Assembly (NCBI GenBank): GCA_046349915.1
Contig: JAXMBL010000005.1
Coordinates: 744,001-808,000, forward strand
Direction: 5' to 3'
Length of the DNA stretch: 64,000 bases
DNA from: CAIXSC01 sp046349915
GTDB lineage: Bacteria; Planctomycetota; Planctomycetia; Pirellulales; Pirellulaceae
Every line of letters begins with the position of its first letter. The stretch's first letter is position 1. Positions 57,137 to 64,000 of the stretch are shown piece after piece. Below the pieces are notes generated by a model that saw only the letters and a list, made by a program, of their open reading frames with translations, ran no database searches and was not told the DNA's origin. The translations under genes and the position numbers were made by a program.

Positions 57137-58612
57137 CTACCCAGGGGCAAGAGGCTCGAAGGGGAAGAGCGGGCGGCGGCGATGCTGATACTCCAGAGTG
57201 ACCATGTCGGCCGTGGTCACTCCGGGCGTGTTCACGCGAATCAGCCGTTTACAGATCGGAGCATAAGCGGCTACCGGGGCGATCACTCCCTTGGCCACCA
57301 GGATCTGAAACTGAGTGGGATCGAGCCCGCAGCTAGTGATCTGCCCCAGGCTGAAGGGTGGCATTCGGAGCGACGTCAGGATCAGCGTCAGGCCTTGATC
57401 CGTCCGAACCACCGCCGTGGCCCCCTGATCGCACTCGGTGAAGCCGCCGTGGCGCGGCTGCGGTTCGCGGAACTTTCCGTCGTGCAAGCTGACCACCGTG
57501 AACTCGCCGGTCAGCGGCGCCCCATGTCGCTCGTCAGTGTGGCCGCCGACGGCGAGTTCCACCCGCGAGCCTGGTCCGAACGCCTGGCATCCTCGGACGG
57601 CGCCTGGGTCGAAGACTACGGCTAGCGAGCGATCGATTTTTCGGCGATGGATGGCGTGAATCAGGAAAGTGCTGTCGGCGGGCGAGCCGCCTCCGACGTT
57701 GTCGCCCATATCCAATAGGCATACGGGGCCTTCGCAGGCGGTCGCCTGATCCAGCGCGGTTTCGATATCGATCATTTGTCCGACGAAGTCATCCCGATGG
57801 TCGATCAACCATTCGGCCAGCTCGTTGGCCAATTGTTCCGCGAGCGCGGGATCGTTATCGGTGACCACCAGAAACGAAGAGCCCATTTCGGCGACATCCG
57901 CATAGGGGAAGCCGAGGAGCACGCTATTGGAAACGACGCCGGGGCGAGCGAGTTGCGAGTCGGCTTGTTCGTACAGGAGTCGGCAATGCGGCTCGGAAGT
58001 AAGTTGCCGTTCGATATTGATCGCGACGGGCGGGAAGGCCGCGGCTTGAGTGGGGCGGATCTCGCCGCGGAGAGTGCGAGCGAGGATGTGAGCCGCCTCG
58101 ATGCCGCGAGCGCGTTGATCCAAGTGTGGATTCGAGCGATAAGCGACCAACGCGTTGGTGGCGGCGACCATGCGCGGCGAGAGGTTGGCGTGAGCGTCGA
58201 GTGTGCCGACGATCGGCAGCTCGGGACCGACTTGAGAACGCACTCGCTCCAGCCACAGACCGTCGGCATCGGGGTCGAGTGCGCTGACGGTCGCGCCGTG
58301 GGGGGCTACCAGCAGTCCGTCGAGTGGACCGGCTTGGCGGAGCTGGTCGGCGATCAGGTCGAGTAGCCGTTGGAAGGCGTCGCTCTCGATGGCGCCGTAG
58401 GGGAGGGCCCGAGCGAACACGAGCGGGACGGCTTCGAGACCGTTTTCGTCGAGTCCCTGGAAGAAGCCGCCCACCTCGTGCGGCGCGGCGCTCATGTGTC
58501 GACGAATCTCTTCCCCTGTCCAAAGAGCGTGCTCTGCAAACGCCGACCAACCCGTTCCCTGGCGGATAAAGGTGTTCGATTCGTGCAAAAGAGCAACAAT
58601 GCCAACTCGCAT
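57137..58612 (-). CDS. MlrC-like M81 metallopeptidase family protein
   Basis: 491 residues from the ATG at 58612; the upstream extension is repeat-derived. Family features: 'RVGIVALLHESNTFIRQGTG' at the N-terminus, 'HGATVSALDPDADGLWLE', 'GTLDAHANLSPRMV' and 'LLDMGDNVGGGSPADST'. M81 proteins are related to MlrC of microcystin degradation, with a DUF1485 N-domain and an MlrC C-domain. The substrate is unknown in planctomycetes. It is divergent from the Gfo/Idh/MocA gene at 58875. Confidence 0.88.
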   Translation of the reverse strand: MRVGIVALLHESNTFIRQGTGWSAFAEHALWTGEEIRRHMSAAPHEVGGFFQGLDENGLEAVPLVFARALPYGAIESDAFQRLLDLIADQLRQAGPLDGLLVAPHGATVSALDPDADGLWLERVRSQVGPELPIVGTLDAHANLSPRMVAATNALVAYRSNPHLDQRARGIEAAHILARTLRGEIRPTQAAAFPPVAINIERQLTSEPHCRLLYEQADSQLARPGVVSNSVLLGFPYADVAEMGSSFLVVTDNDPALAEQLANELAEWLIDHRDDFVGQMIDIETALDQATACEGPVCLLDMGDNVGGGSPADSTFLIHAIHRRKIDRSLAVVFDPGAVRGCQAFGPGSRVELAVGGHTDERHGAPLTGEFTVVSLHDGKFREPQPRHGGFTECDQGATAVVRTDQGLTLILTSLRMPPFSLGQITSCGLDPTQFQILVAKGVIAPVAAYAPICKRLIRVNTPGVTTADMVTLEYQHRRRPLFPFEPLAPG

Positions 58613-58656
58613 GGCAATAGATCCTGAACCAGGTTGAAGGGGAGGCAAAGCAAAGT

Positions 58657-58709
58657 ACGACGGACTTCCAGTCCGTCGCCTCATTGTACGACGGACTTCT
58701 AGTCCGTCG
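58657..58709. repeat. Two palindromes between divergent genes
   Basis: CGACGGACT/TCC/AGTCCGTCG at 58657-58677 and CGACGGACT/TCT/AGTCCGTCG at 58689-58709, 11 bp apart, in the 260-bp divergent spacer. Confidence 0.8.
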
Positions 58710-58874
58710 ATCCGCCCCACCCCAAGCCCATCACAAAGCACCGACGCACCCCCTCCGGGCTTGCAGCCCAGGGCTTTCGCCCCAAGAATAGACGCCGCTA
58801 TCGGACACAGGCAAATTCCATCCGGCGTTCGCCGGATCCACCGTCCTCGTTTTATTTCGACAGGAGCTCGCAAC

Positions 58875-59987
58875 ATGGGAAAACCGTCCAACGTCGCCAT
58901 TATCGGTTTGGGATTCGGCGCCGAATTCATTCCGATCTATCAGGCTCATCCGGACGTGAACATGTACGCGATCTGCCAGCGAAATCCGGCTCACCTGAAG
59001 GAGGTGGGAGACCGGTTCGGGATCGACAAGCGGTACACCGAATTTGCCGACGTCTTGAAGGACCCCCAAGTCGACTTCGTCCACATCAACAGTCCCATCC
59101 CCGACCACGCCTGGATGTCGATGGAAGCGTTGAAGGCGGGCAAGCACGTCATGTGCACCGTCCCGATGGCGACGACGATCGACGAGTGCCGTCAGATTTG
59201 CGAGCTGGTTAAGTCGACCGGCCTCAAGTATATGATGGCGGAAACGGTGGTTTATAGCCGCGAATTCCTGTTCATTAAGGATCTTTACCAGCGAGGGGAA
59301 CTGGGGGACATCCAACACCTGGCCGCTTCGCATCCGCAAGATATGGACGGCTGGCCCGCGTACTGGGAAAAGATGATTCCCATGCACTACGCGACTCACG
59401 TGGTCAGCCCCTGCCTGGGGTTGGTCAATGGCGTGGCCGAGTATGTTTCGTGCTTCGGCTCGGGCAAGGTGCGCGACGATATTCGTCAGAAGTCGGGCAA
59501 CAAGTACGCCGTCGAAACGTGCCATATCAAGATCAAGGATATGGATCTCGTGGCGCACATCTGGCGTTTCTTGTACGACGTGGCTCGCCAGTACCGCGAG
59601 AGCTTCGACGTCTATGGGACGAAGAAGAGCTTTGAGTGGACGTTGGTCGAGCATGAGCCGCACGTGATCCATACGGCAAAGAAGCCCGAGCCGGAGATCC
59701 CCTCGAAGATCGAAGTTCCCGACTTCGCTCACTTGTTGCCCGAGCCGATTCGCAAGTTCACTCGCTCGATCCAGGATGCGGACCATTTGTCGTTCATCCA
59801 AGGCGGCGGACATGGCGGCTCGCACCCGCACTTGGTGAACGAGTTTGTGAGTGCGTTGCGCGACAACCGCGACCCGTGGCCCAACGCCGTCCAGTCGGCC
59901 AACTGGACTTGCGTCGGCATTTGCGCTCACGAGTCGGCGTTGAAGGGCGGCGAGATTGTGCGATTGCCCGAGTTTACGCAGCAGTAA
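58875..59987 (+). CDS. Gfo/Idh/MocA-family oxidoreductase (cytoplasmic)
   Basis: 370 residues from the ATG at 58875 (AGGAG ribosome-binding site). N-terminal NAD(P)-binding loop VAIIGLGFGAEFIP, then 'VHINSPIPDHAWMSMEALKA' and 'GKHVMCTVPMATT' in place of the more usual EKP. The C-terminal GFO domain starts near 130. No signal peptide. Probably a sugar or inositol-type dehydrogenase; substrate unknown. Confidence 0.9.
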   Translation: MGKPSNVAIIGLGFGAEFIPIYQAHPDVNMYAICQRNPAHLKEVGDRFGIDKRYTEFADVLKDPQVDFVHINSPIPDHAWMSMEALKAGKHVMCTVPMATTIDECRQICELVKSTGLKYMMAETVVYSREFLFIKDLYQRGELGDIQHLAASHPQDMDGWPAYWEKMIPMHYATHVVSPCLGLVNGVAEYVSCFGSGKVRDDIRQKSGNKYAVETCHIKIKDMDLVAHIWRFLYDVARQYRESFDVYGTKKSFEWTLVEHEPHVIHTAKKPEPEIPSKIEVPDFAHLLPEPIRKFTRSIQDADHLSFIQGGGHGGSHPHLVNEFVSALRDNRDPWPNAVQSANWTCVGICAHESALKGGEIVRLPEFTQQ

Positions 59988-60061
59988 GGCGGAATCCTGG
60001 CGGATTCCGTCGGCGGGGATCAGCTTCGGAAGTGAGGAGCTGATCCGTCGAGCACGCGGTC

Positions 60062-60111
60062 GGAATTCTTGCGAATTCCGCTACAGGACGATCGGAATTC
60101 TTGCGAATTCC
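60062..60111. repeat. Two tandem GGAATTC/TTGC/GAATTCC hairpins
   Basis: Perfect copies at 60062-60079 and 60094-60111 in the gap between the oxidoreductase and the ModE-like gene, each followed by GCTAC. Confidence 0.85.
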
Positions 60112-60156
60112 GCTACGGGAATACGCGTTGACTGTCGTTTGAGTCAGGGATTGCCC

Positions 60157-60543
60157 ATGGGAAAGAAAGCCTCAACGGGCACTCGCCCTCCCAAACCATC
60201 CGCCTCGCCTCTCGTTCCACGCTCCAAGGTTTGGATCGAGTGCGGGGGGGAATATGTGTTCGGGCAAGGCATCTGTTTGATTCTGGAGGCGGTCGAGGCG
60301 ACGGGCAACATCAAGGACGCGGCCGCTCAGATCAACAAGAGCTACCGCTACGTATGGAATCGCATCAAGGAGGCCGAGCAAGCGCTCGGCCAATCGTTGG
60401 TCGAGGCACGCGTGGGAGGCGCCGATTCTCATCGCAGCTCGCTCACACCGCTCGCGAAACAACTGATCGCCCAGTACCGAGCGCTGCGCCAGCGAGTGAT
60501 CGAGATGGTCGACGCCGAGTTTCCTCGGTGGTTCCCTAAATAG
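60157..60543 (+). CDS. ModE/LysR-type winged-HTH regulator
   Basis: 128 residues from the ATG at 60157 (AGGGA ribosome-binding site). The HTH follows ModE: 'GQGICLILEAVEATGNIKDA', AAQINKSYRYVWNRIKEAEQ and 'RVGGADSHRSSLTPLAKQLI'. There is no C-terminal molybdate-binding (TOBE) domain, so it is the short ModE type. It may control molybdenum genes; two moeA genes lie 9 kb away. The TAG stop lies inside the start of a double palindrome element. Confidence 0.87.
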   Translation: MGKKASTGTRPPKPSASPLVPRSKVWIECGGEYVFGQGICLILEAVEATGNIKDAAAQINKSYRYVWNRIKEAEQALGQSLVEARVGGADSHRSSLTPLAKQLIAQYRALRQRVIEMVDAEFPRWFPK

Positions 60544-60608
60544 TCGTGGATCGCTCCGCGATCCAACGCTCCGGCAGCATGACGTTGGATTGCGGAGCAA
60601 TCCACGAC
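60541..60608. repeat. Third double-palindrome element, one half compensated
   Basis: Left half (60541-60568) is the standard GGATCGC/TCC/GCGATCC version. Right half (60583-60608) reads GGATTGC/GGA/GCAATCC: the small hairpin is still perfect through a paired change, while the long arm-to-arm match now has two mismatches. The element supplies the stop codon of the ModE-like gene. Confidence 0.88.
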
Positions 60609-60620
60609 AATCGCAGACTG

Positions 60621-61424
60621 TTATCGAGCACTCGCTTCCATCCGCCAGCCGCAGACAAGATACATGCGGGGGCCGAGATTCCAGAGCCACGGGTCGAGCG
60701 TCTCGAGTGTGGCGATGCGGTCGGCGACCCCAGGCGCCGTCCGCAGCATCTGCTCGATCATGCGCGGGTTCAGTCCCGTGAAAAAGTTTCGCTGGGCAAT
60801 CAGCCGCTGCAATAAACCGGGGAGATCGGCAGGTTGAGTGGTCGCGAGCGACTCGCACGTCACACTCGACACCACATCCGTGATCAACAATCCCTGACCG
60901 CCCGGCTTGAGGCCCGCGAGTATCGATTGGACATGTCGTTGTCGCAACGACTGGATGGCGTCAAGCGGCAGGGGTTGGCCCGCGCTAGGGGCAGTGACCA
61001 GCGGTTCCAGCAGTTGCGATAACAAGCAAGTGGATGCCACGACGTCAAAGCGCGAAGTGGAATCCAACGCTGTTGCTGCTCCCACTACTTCGTTGAGATT
61101 CGTCCGCGACAGATCGACCCCACCGCGCAGCCGTACTCGTTCGATCAACGCGGGCGACTGGCGAGCGAGCCCGTCGGCGAGCGCTTCGCCATCGAGGTCG
61201 ATCAAATCGAGCGACTCGCAAGCGGGCGCCAATTGCTGAAGGTCGAGATCGTTGAGATTGCCCGCGCCCAGCACGGCCACTCGAGCTTGTCCGCGTTTCC
61301 CCAACCGTTCGATCTGCCGGACGATCAACTCGGTGACTCGAGCCCGATGCGGGGCGAATAACGCCCACGCCTCGCGACTCTGCCGATTCCGTCGTTGCTG
61401 TTCCTCGAACGGTGGAGTGTGCAT
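60621..61424 (-). CDS. Methyltransferase-like (SAM-fold) protein
   Basis: 267 residues, cytoplasmic. Rossmann-type motif I 'RVAVLGAGNLNDLDLQQLAP' and the acidic end of strand 2 'SLDLIDLDGEAL' fit class I SAM-dependent methyltransferases. 'RFDVVASTCLLSQLLEPLV' fits motif IV/V, and 'LKPGGQGLLITDV' fits the strand after it. The substrate is unknown. The gene is convergent with the ModE-like gene, with a double palindrome between them. Confidence 0.72.
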   Translation of the reverse strand: MHTPPFEEQQRRNRQSREAWALFAPHRARVTELIVRQIERLGKRGQARVAVLGAGNLNDLDLQQLAPACESLDLIDLDGEALADGLARQSPALIERVRLRGGVDLSRTNLNEVVGAATALDSTSRFDVVASTCLLSQLLEPLVTAPSAGQPLPLDAIQSLRQRHVQSILAGLKPGGQGLLITDVVSSVTCESLATTQPADLPGLLQRLIAQRNFFTGLNPRMIEQMLRTAPGVADRIATLETLDPWLWNLGPRMYLVCGWRMEASAR

Positions 61425-61512
61425 CCTGGGTCATGGATTTCGCCAGAAATCCGCTCTGTCTTCGTGAACGAGATTCTCAATGGCGAAGGCGAGCGTGCTC
61501 GACGGTTAGGTC

Positions 61513-61530
61513 GGAATTCTTGCGAATTCC
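61513..61530. repeat. GGAATTC/TTGC/GAATTCC hairpin at stop codon
   Basis: Perfect hairpin in the 110-bp gap. The adjoining GCTAC of the repeat abuts the TAG stop (61535-61537) of the minus-strand oxidoreductase gene. Confidence 0.85.
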
Positions 61531-61534
61531 GCTA

Positions 61535-62545
61535 CTAGGGGGCTTTGGCTTTTGACAGCACGTCCGACAGCTTCACTTCCGCGCCGTCTTGTCGCTTGCT
61601 TTCGTCGGCCGCTTCCATGAACGAGTAGATCTCGATCGTCTCTTCGGCCGAGACGGGTGGTTTGCCCGTGCGGAAGAACTTGACGATTTCGACAACCAAC
61701 GGTGCGTAGCCTTCGTACGCGCCGACCGTCAGCATTCCCTTATCGCCCTTCGCCGTGCCGGTATAGCCCTTACCTTCGCGGAAAATGCCCACTCGACCGT
61801 TCGGCCACTGGCCTACGACTTCGATCAGGCCGTCCGAGGTCTTGCCACGCTTCACGCTCTGGCAGCCCGTCCCCATCACGGTGAACAAAGATTCCACTCC
61901 GTGAATGCCGTACCAGAAGAGGTCGGGGTGAGTTTTCTCGAGGCTTGCGGGGCTGGTGGTCTCACAGTGAGTGACGACGCCCACCGCCCCATTGCGGGCG
62001 GCGATCGTCGACTTGCCGAAGCGGAGCGACGACGACGAGAAAACCGGTACGCCGGCTTTAGCCGCCGCCTCGTAGATTGCCAGCGCGTCCTTCAGCGAAC
62101 CCGCCACCGGCTTGTCGATGAATACCGGCTTGCCCGCCTTGAGGACCGGCAGCACTTGTTCCAGGTGAGGTCGGCCGTCGTTGGTTTCGAGCAGCACGAC
62201 GTCGACTTTGGCGAGCAGAGCTTCGATGGAGTCGACAATCTCGACGCCATGCTTCTTCACTTCCTCGGTGTAACCGGGCACTCGCGAAACGCTCGACGGA
62301 ATATCTGGGCTCCCCTTCGGGTACGCTGCAACCACTCGGCAACCAGCCAACTCGGGCGGCGCTTTGGGATCGTTCAACAGTTTTGTAAACGCGGTGGCGT
62401 GCGACGTGTCGAGCCCAATGATGCCGGCGCGAAGCACCTTCGCGGGTTCGTCGGCGCAGACAGTCGAACTCATGACGGCCCCGAAGGTGGAAAAAGCGAG
62501 CGCGGCGAACAGCAGCGAGCCAAACTCAAGAAGTCGACGAGCCAT
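61535..62545 (-). CDS. Secreted Gfo/Idh/MocA-family oxidoreductase
   Basis: 336 residues. Signal peptide MARRLLEFGSLLFAALAFST with cleavage near CADEP. NAD(P)-fold start 'VLRAGIIGLDTSHATAFTKL' lacks the standard GxGxxG, and 'GKPVFIDKPVAGSLKDALAI' supplies the DKP motif. The GGGAGAA ribosome-binding site lies before the ATG. Secreted Gfo/Idh/MocA proteins are common in planctomycetes; the substrate is unknown. Confidence 0.9.
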   Translation of the reverse strand: MARRLLEFGSLLFAALAFSTFGAVMSSTVCADEPAKVLRAGIIGLDTSHATAFTKLLNDPKAPPELAGCRVVAAYPKGSPDIPSSVSRVPGYTEEVKKHGVEIVDSIEALLAKVDVVLLETNDGRPHLEQVLPVLKAGKPVFIDKPVAGSLKDALAIYEAAAKAGVPVFSSSSLRFGKSTIAARNGAVGVVTHCETTSPASLEKTHPDLFWYGIHGVESLFTVMGTGCQSVKRGKTSDGLIEVVGQWPNGRVGIFREGKGYTGTAKGDKGMLTVGAYEGYAPLVVEIVKFFRTGKPPVSAEETIEIYSFMEAADESKRQDGAEVKLSDVLSKAKAP

Positions 62546-62990
62546 AGAGGTTATTCTCCCGAGAGCTGTGAGGTGTTGAGGCGGGAATCAGGTGGGCGCC
62601 AATCGATAGCACGCCCATGATGCGCCGTCACAAGCAGGAACACAACAGCCCCGACAGTTGCCTTTGGCTCCGCCAAAGCAGCATGAGGGAGGGGAAGTGG
62701 ACCAAGAGTAAGGTCGTAAGCATTGACGCGCCTGTAGCCGTCTCGCTTCGCGAGACGATCAGCCCGCGCAGCGTACCGATCCCACACCAGCGAATCCCAT
62801 CCCTCCGCCGCCAGCCGACGGCACTCGCCATTCAGCTTTTCCGCTCGCGAAGCGAGCGGGCTACGTAGCCGTCTCGCTTCGCGAGACGATCGGCCGCGCA
62901 GCGTACCGATCCCACACCAGCGTATCCCGTCGCTCCGTCACCGTCCGACGGCATTCGCCGATCGGCTTTTCCGCTCGCGAAGCGAGCGGG
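62546..62990. repeat. Tandem 130-bp repeat with paired palindromes
   Basis: Two copies of a unit (about 62734-62864 and 62865-62994). Each starts with a CGTCTCGC/TTC/GCGAGACG palindrome (62739-62757, 62870-62888) and ends with a CCGCTCGC/GAA/GCGAGCGG one (62841-62859, 62971-62989). A CTTTGGC/TCC/GCCAAAG copy is at 62661-62678. The last repeat supplies the TAG stop of the PDZ gene. No gene is seen. Confidence 0.85.
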
Positions 62991-64000
62991 CTACTTCTTC
63001 AGCGCATCGACATCCGCTTGCAGCTTTTCAAGCCGCTCGAGCACCGCTTCCAGCTTCTTATTCAGTTCCTGGTCTGCCTTGGCCGTGCCGGGGCGAGCCT
63101 CCTGCAAACGCTCTTCCGCCTTCGCTCGAATCTGGGGACGACGCTCCAGCGGCTTAACCTGAGGCATCGCTGGCATCGGCGGAATTCCCGGCATCGGAGC
63201 AGCGGGCTGACCATGCAGAATGCGGACATGCGGGGCCGCGATCGCCCACGCGCCGTGCCCTCCCAGCATTCGCTCCACATGCGGCCGCAAATCAGACGGG
63301 ATTTCGTCCAGCTTCCCCTCCGTCGCCTCGTAAGTCTTCTCGTCCCGCTTCACCACGACTCGAGCTGGCTCTTCACCCGTCTTCATAATCTGCACCGAAA
63401 CGTTCTTCGGCAGCTTATGAGCTTGCATGTGGACATGAAGCTGGTGGGCTTGCAGCGCCACCGGCGGTTGAGCTTGCCACAGCACAATGGGCGGTTGGCC
63501 CGGCAATCCCGCCCTCGGCAACAGCATGTCAAAGACCCCCTGCCACATATCCCCATGCAGACCATCCTCCTGCGGCGCCGCGACTAACTGCCCCTCCGGC
63601 CGCTTCGCGGGCGTTAGCTTCAGCGTCATCTTCTTCGCCGATCGGATCAACGTCAGCTCCAGCTCTTTCTCTTTCGACTCGTTGACGATGCCGATCAGAT
63701 CCATCGGTTCGCGTATCGCCTTGCCACTCACCTCCACCACGACATCGTGCGGCTTCACTTCCGCCTTCGACGCGGGACTGTCGGGCATCACCTGAGCGAC
63801 CACCACTCCAGACTCGATCCCCAACTGAGTTCGCAACGCATCCGTCAGCTCGTTCAGTTGAATTCCCAACCAGTATTCGCCCACCTCAGGCCGAGACTCC
63901 TCGCCCTTATCAGGCTTGTTGTCCGCTTTCTCGGTCGCCTGAGTTTTTCCGACCAACTCGATGGTGATCGTCGGTTTCTCCGGCAACTTCTCTTGCCCGG
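62991..64000 (-). CDS. PDZ-domain protein (5' end outside window)
   Basis: The frame is open to the window edge; the first in-frame start inside is only a TTG at 63986, so the N-terminus is probably missing. A PDZ domain is visible at about residues 35-125 of the visible part ('WLGIQLNELTDALRTQLGIE', VMPDSPASKAEVKPHDVVVE). After it comes a Gln/His/Pro-rich region ('LPGQPPIVLWQAQPPVALQA') and a C-terminal coiled coil (LEAVLERLEKLQADVDALKK). It might be a HtrA-related or scaffold protein; no protease domain is visible. Confidence 0.82.
   Translation of the reverse strand, partial: GQEKLPEKPTITIELVGKTQATEKADNKPDKGEESRPEVGEYWLGIQLNELTDALRTQLGIESGVVVAQVMPDSPASKAEVKPHDVVVEVSGKAIREPMDLIGIVNESKEKELELTLIRSAKKMTLKLTPAKRPEGQLVAAPQEDGLHGDMWQGVFDMLLPRAGLPGQPPIVLWQAQPPVALQAHQLHVHMQAHKLPKNVSVQIMKTGEEPARVVVKRDEKTYEATEGKLDEIPSDLRPHVERMLGGHGAWAIAAPHVRILHGQPAAPMPGIPPMPAMPQVKPLERRPQIRAKAEERLQEARPGTAKADQELNKKLEAVLERLEKLQADVDALKK

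Overview
The window looks like a chromosomal segment of a planctomycete, probably from the Pirellula/Blastopirellula side of the phylum. This is inferred from gene content, not from a marker gene: caspase-fold proteins fused to FGE domains, ECF sigma factors, a Ser/Thr kinase with a zinc-binding head, one transmembrane segment and a C-terminal beta-sandwich, secreted Gfo/Idh/MocA proteins, an MlrC-like protein, a CotH kinase, and many short GC-rich intergenic palindromes. No rRNA or tRNA gene was seen.

Region 1 (1-14.2 kb) is a caspase island. Five peptidase C14 (caspase-fold) genes carry different partner domains: DUF4384 (two genes), PDZ (one) and FGE (two). Two small paralogous secreted proteins each sit just upstream of a caspase gene, and there is a truncated FGE-caspase remnant. 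The two FGE caspases have almost identical caspase halves and strongly different C-terminal halves.

Region 2 (15-29.7 kb) is the most striking part. A sigma-factor gene and a three-GAF-like sensor gene (minus strand) diverge from a plus-strand run: FHA-like/RING-like protein, ThiF/E1-like enzyme, E2-like enzyme, unknown protein, ubiquitin-like protein, JAB/JAMM peptidase with a Cys-rich insertion, Mpa/ARC-like AAA ATPase, PafA/Dop-like enzyme, a 68-residue UBact/Pup-like protein ending in RSGQ, and a second PafA/Dop-like enzyme. Parts of an E1-E2-E3-Ubl-deubiquitinase system and of a pupylation/UBact system thus lie in one array. No 20S proteasome subunit is visible, and the ATPase lacks a recognisable C-terminal docking motif.

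Region 3 (29.7-45 kb) holds an IS110-family element, a membrane-anchored P-loop NTPase, and a secreted protein with spherulin-4-like domains. On the minus strand follows a five-gene run: PP2C-like protein, sigma-like HTH protein, unknown protein, protein with a divergent Lon-type Ser/Lys domain, and a possible Clp-N-like protein. A decayed third PafA/Dop gene (44.1-45.0 kb) suggests the UBact-type module was once duplicated. A seven-copy 104-bp array lies between them.

Region 4 (45.3-64 kb) is more ordinary: a receptor-like Ser/Thr kinase with its ECF sigma factor, two MoeA genes (one fused to a periplasmic-binding-protein-like domain), a thioredoxin-like protein, a CotH/DUF4956 pair, a Bcp peroxiredoxin, an MlrC-like protein, two Gfo/Idh/MocA proteins, a ModE-type HTH regulator, a methyltransferase-like protein and a PDZ protein that runs off the window.

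Almost every intergenic gap is filled with short perfect palindromes of at least five families. Several stems vary between copies by compensatory changes, and several copies supply or abut the stop codon of the neighbouring gene.
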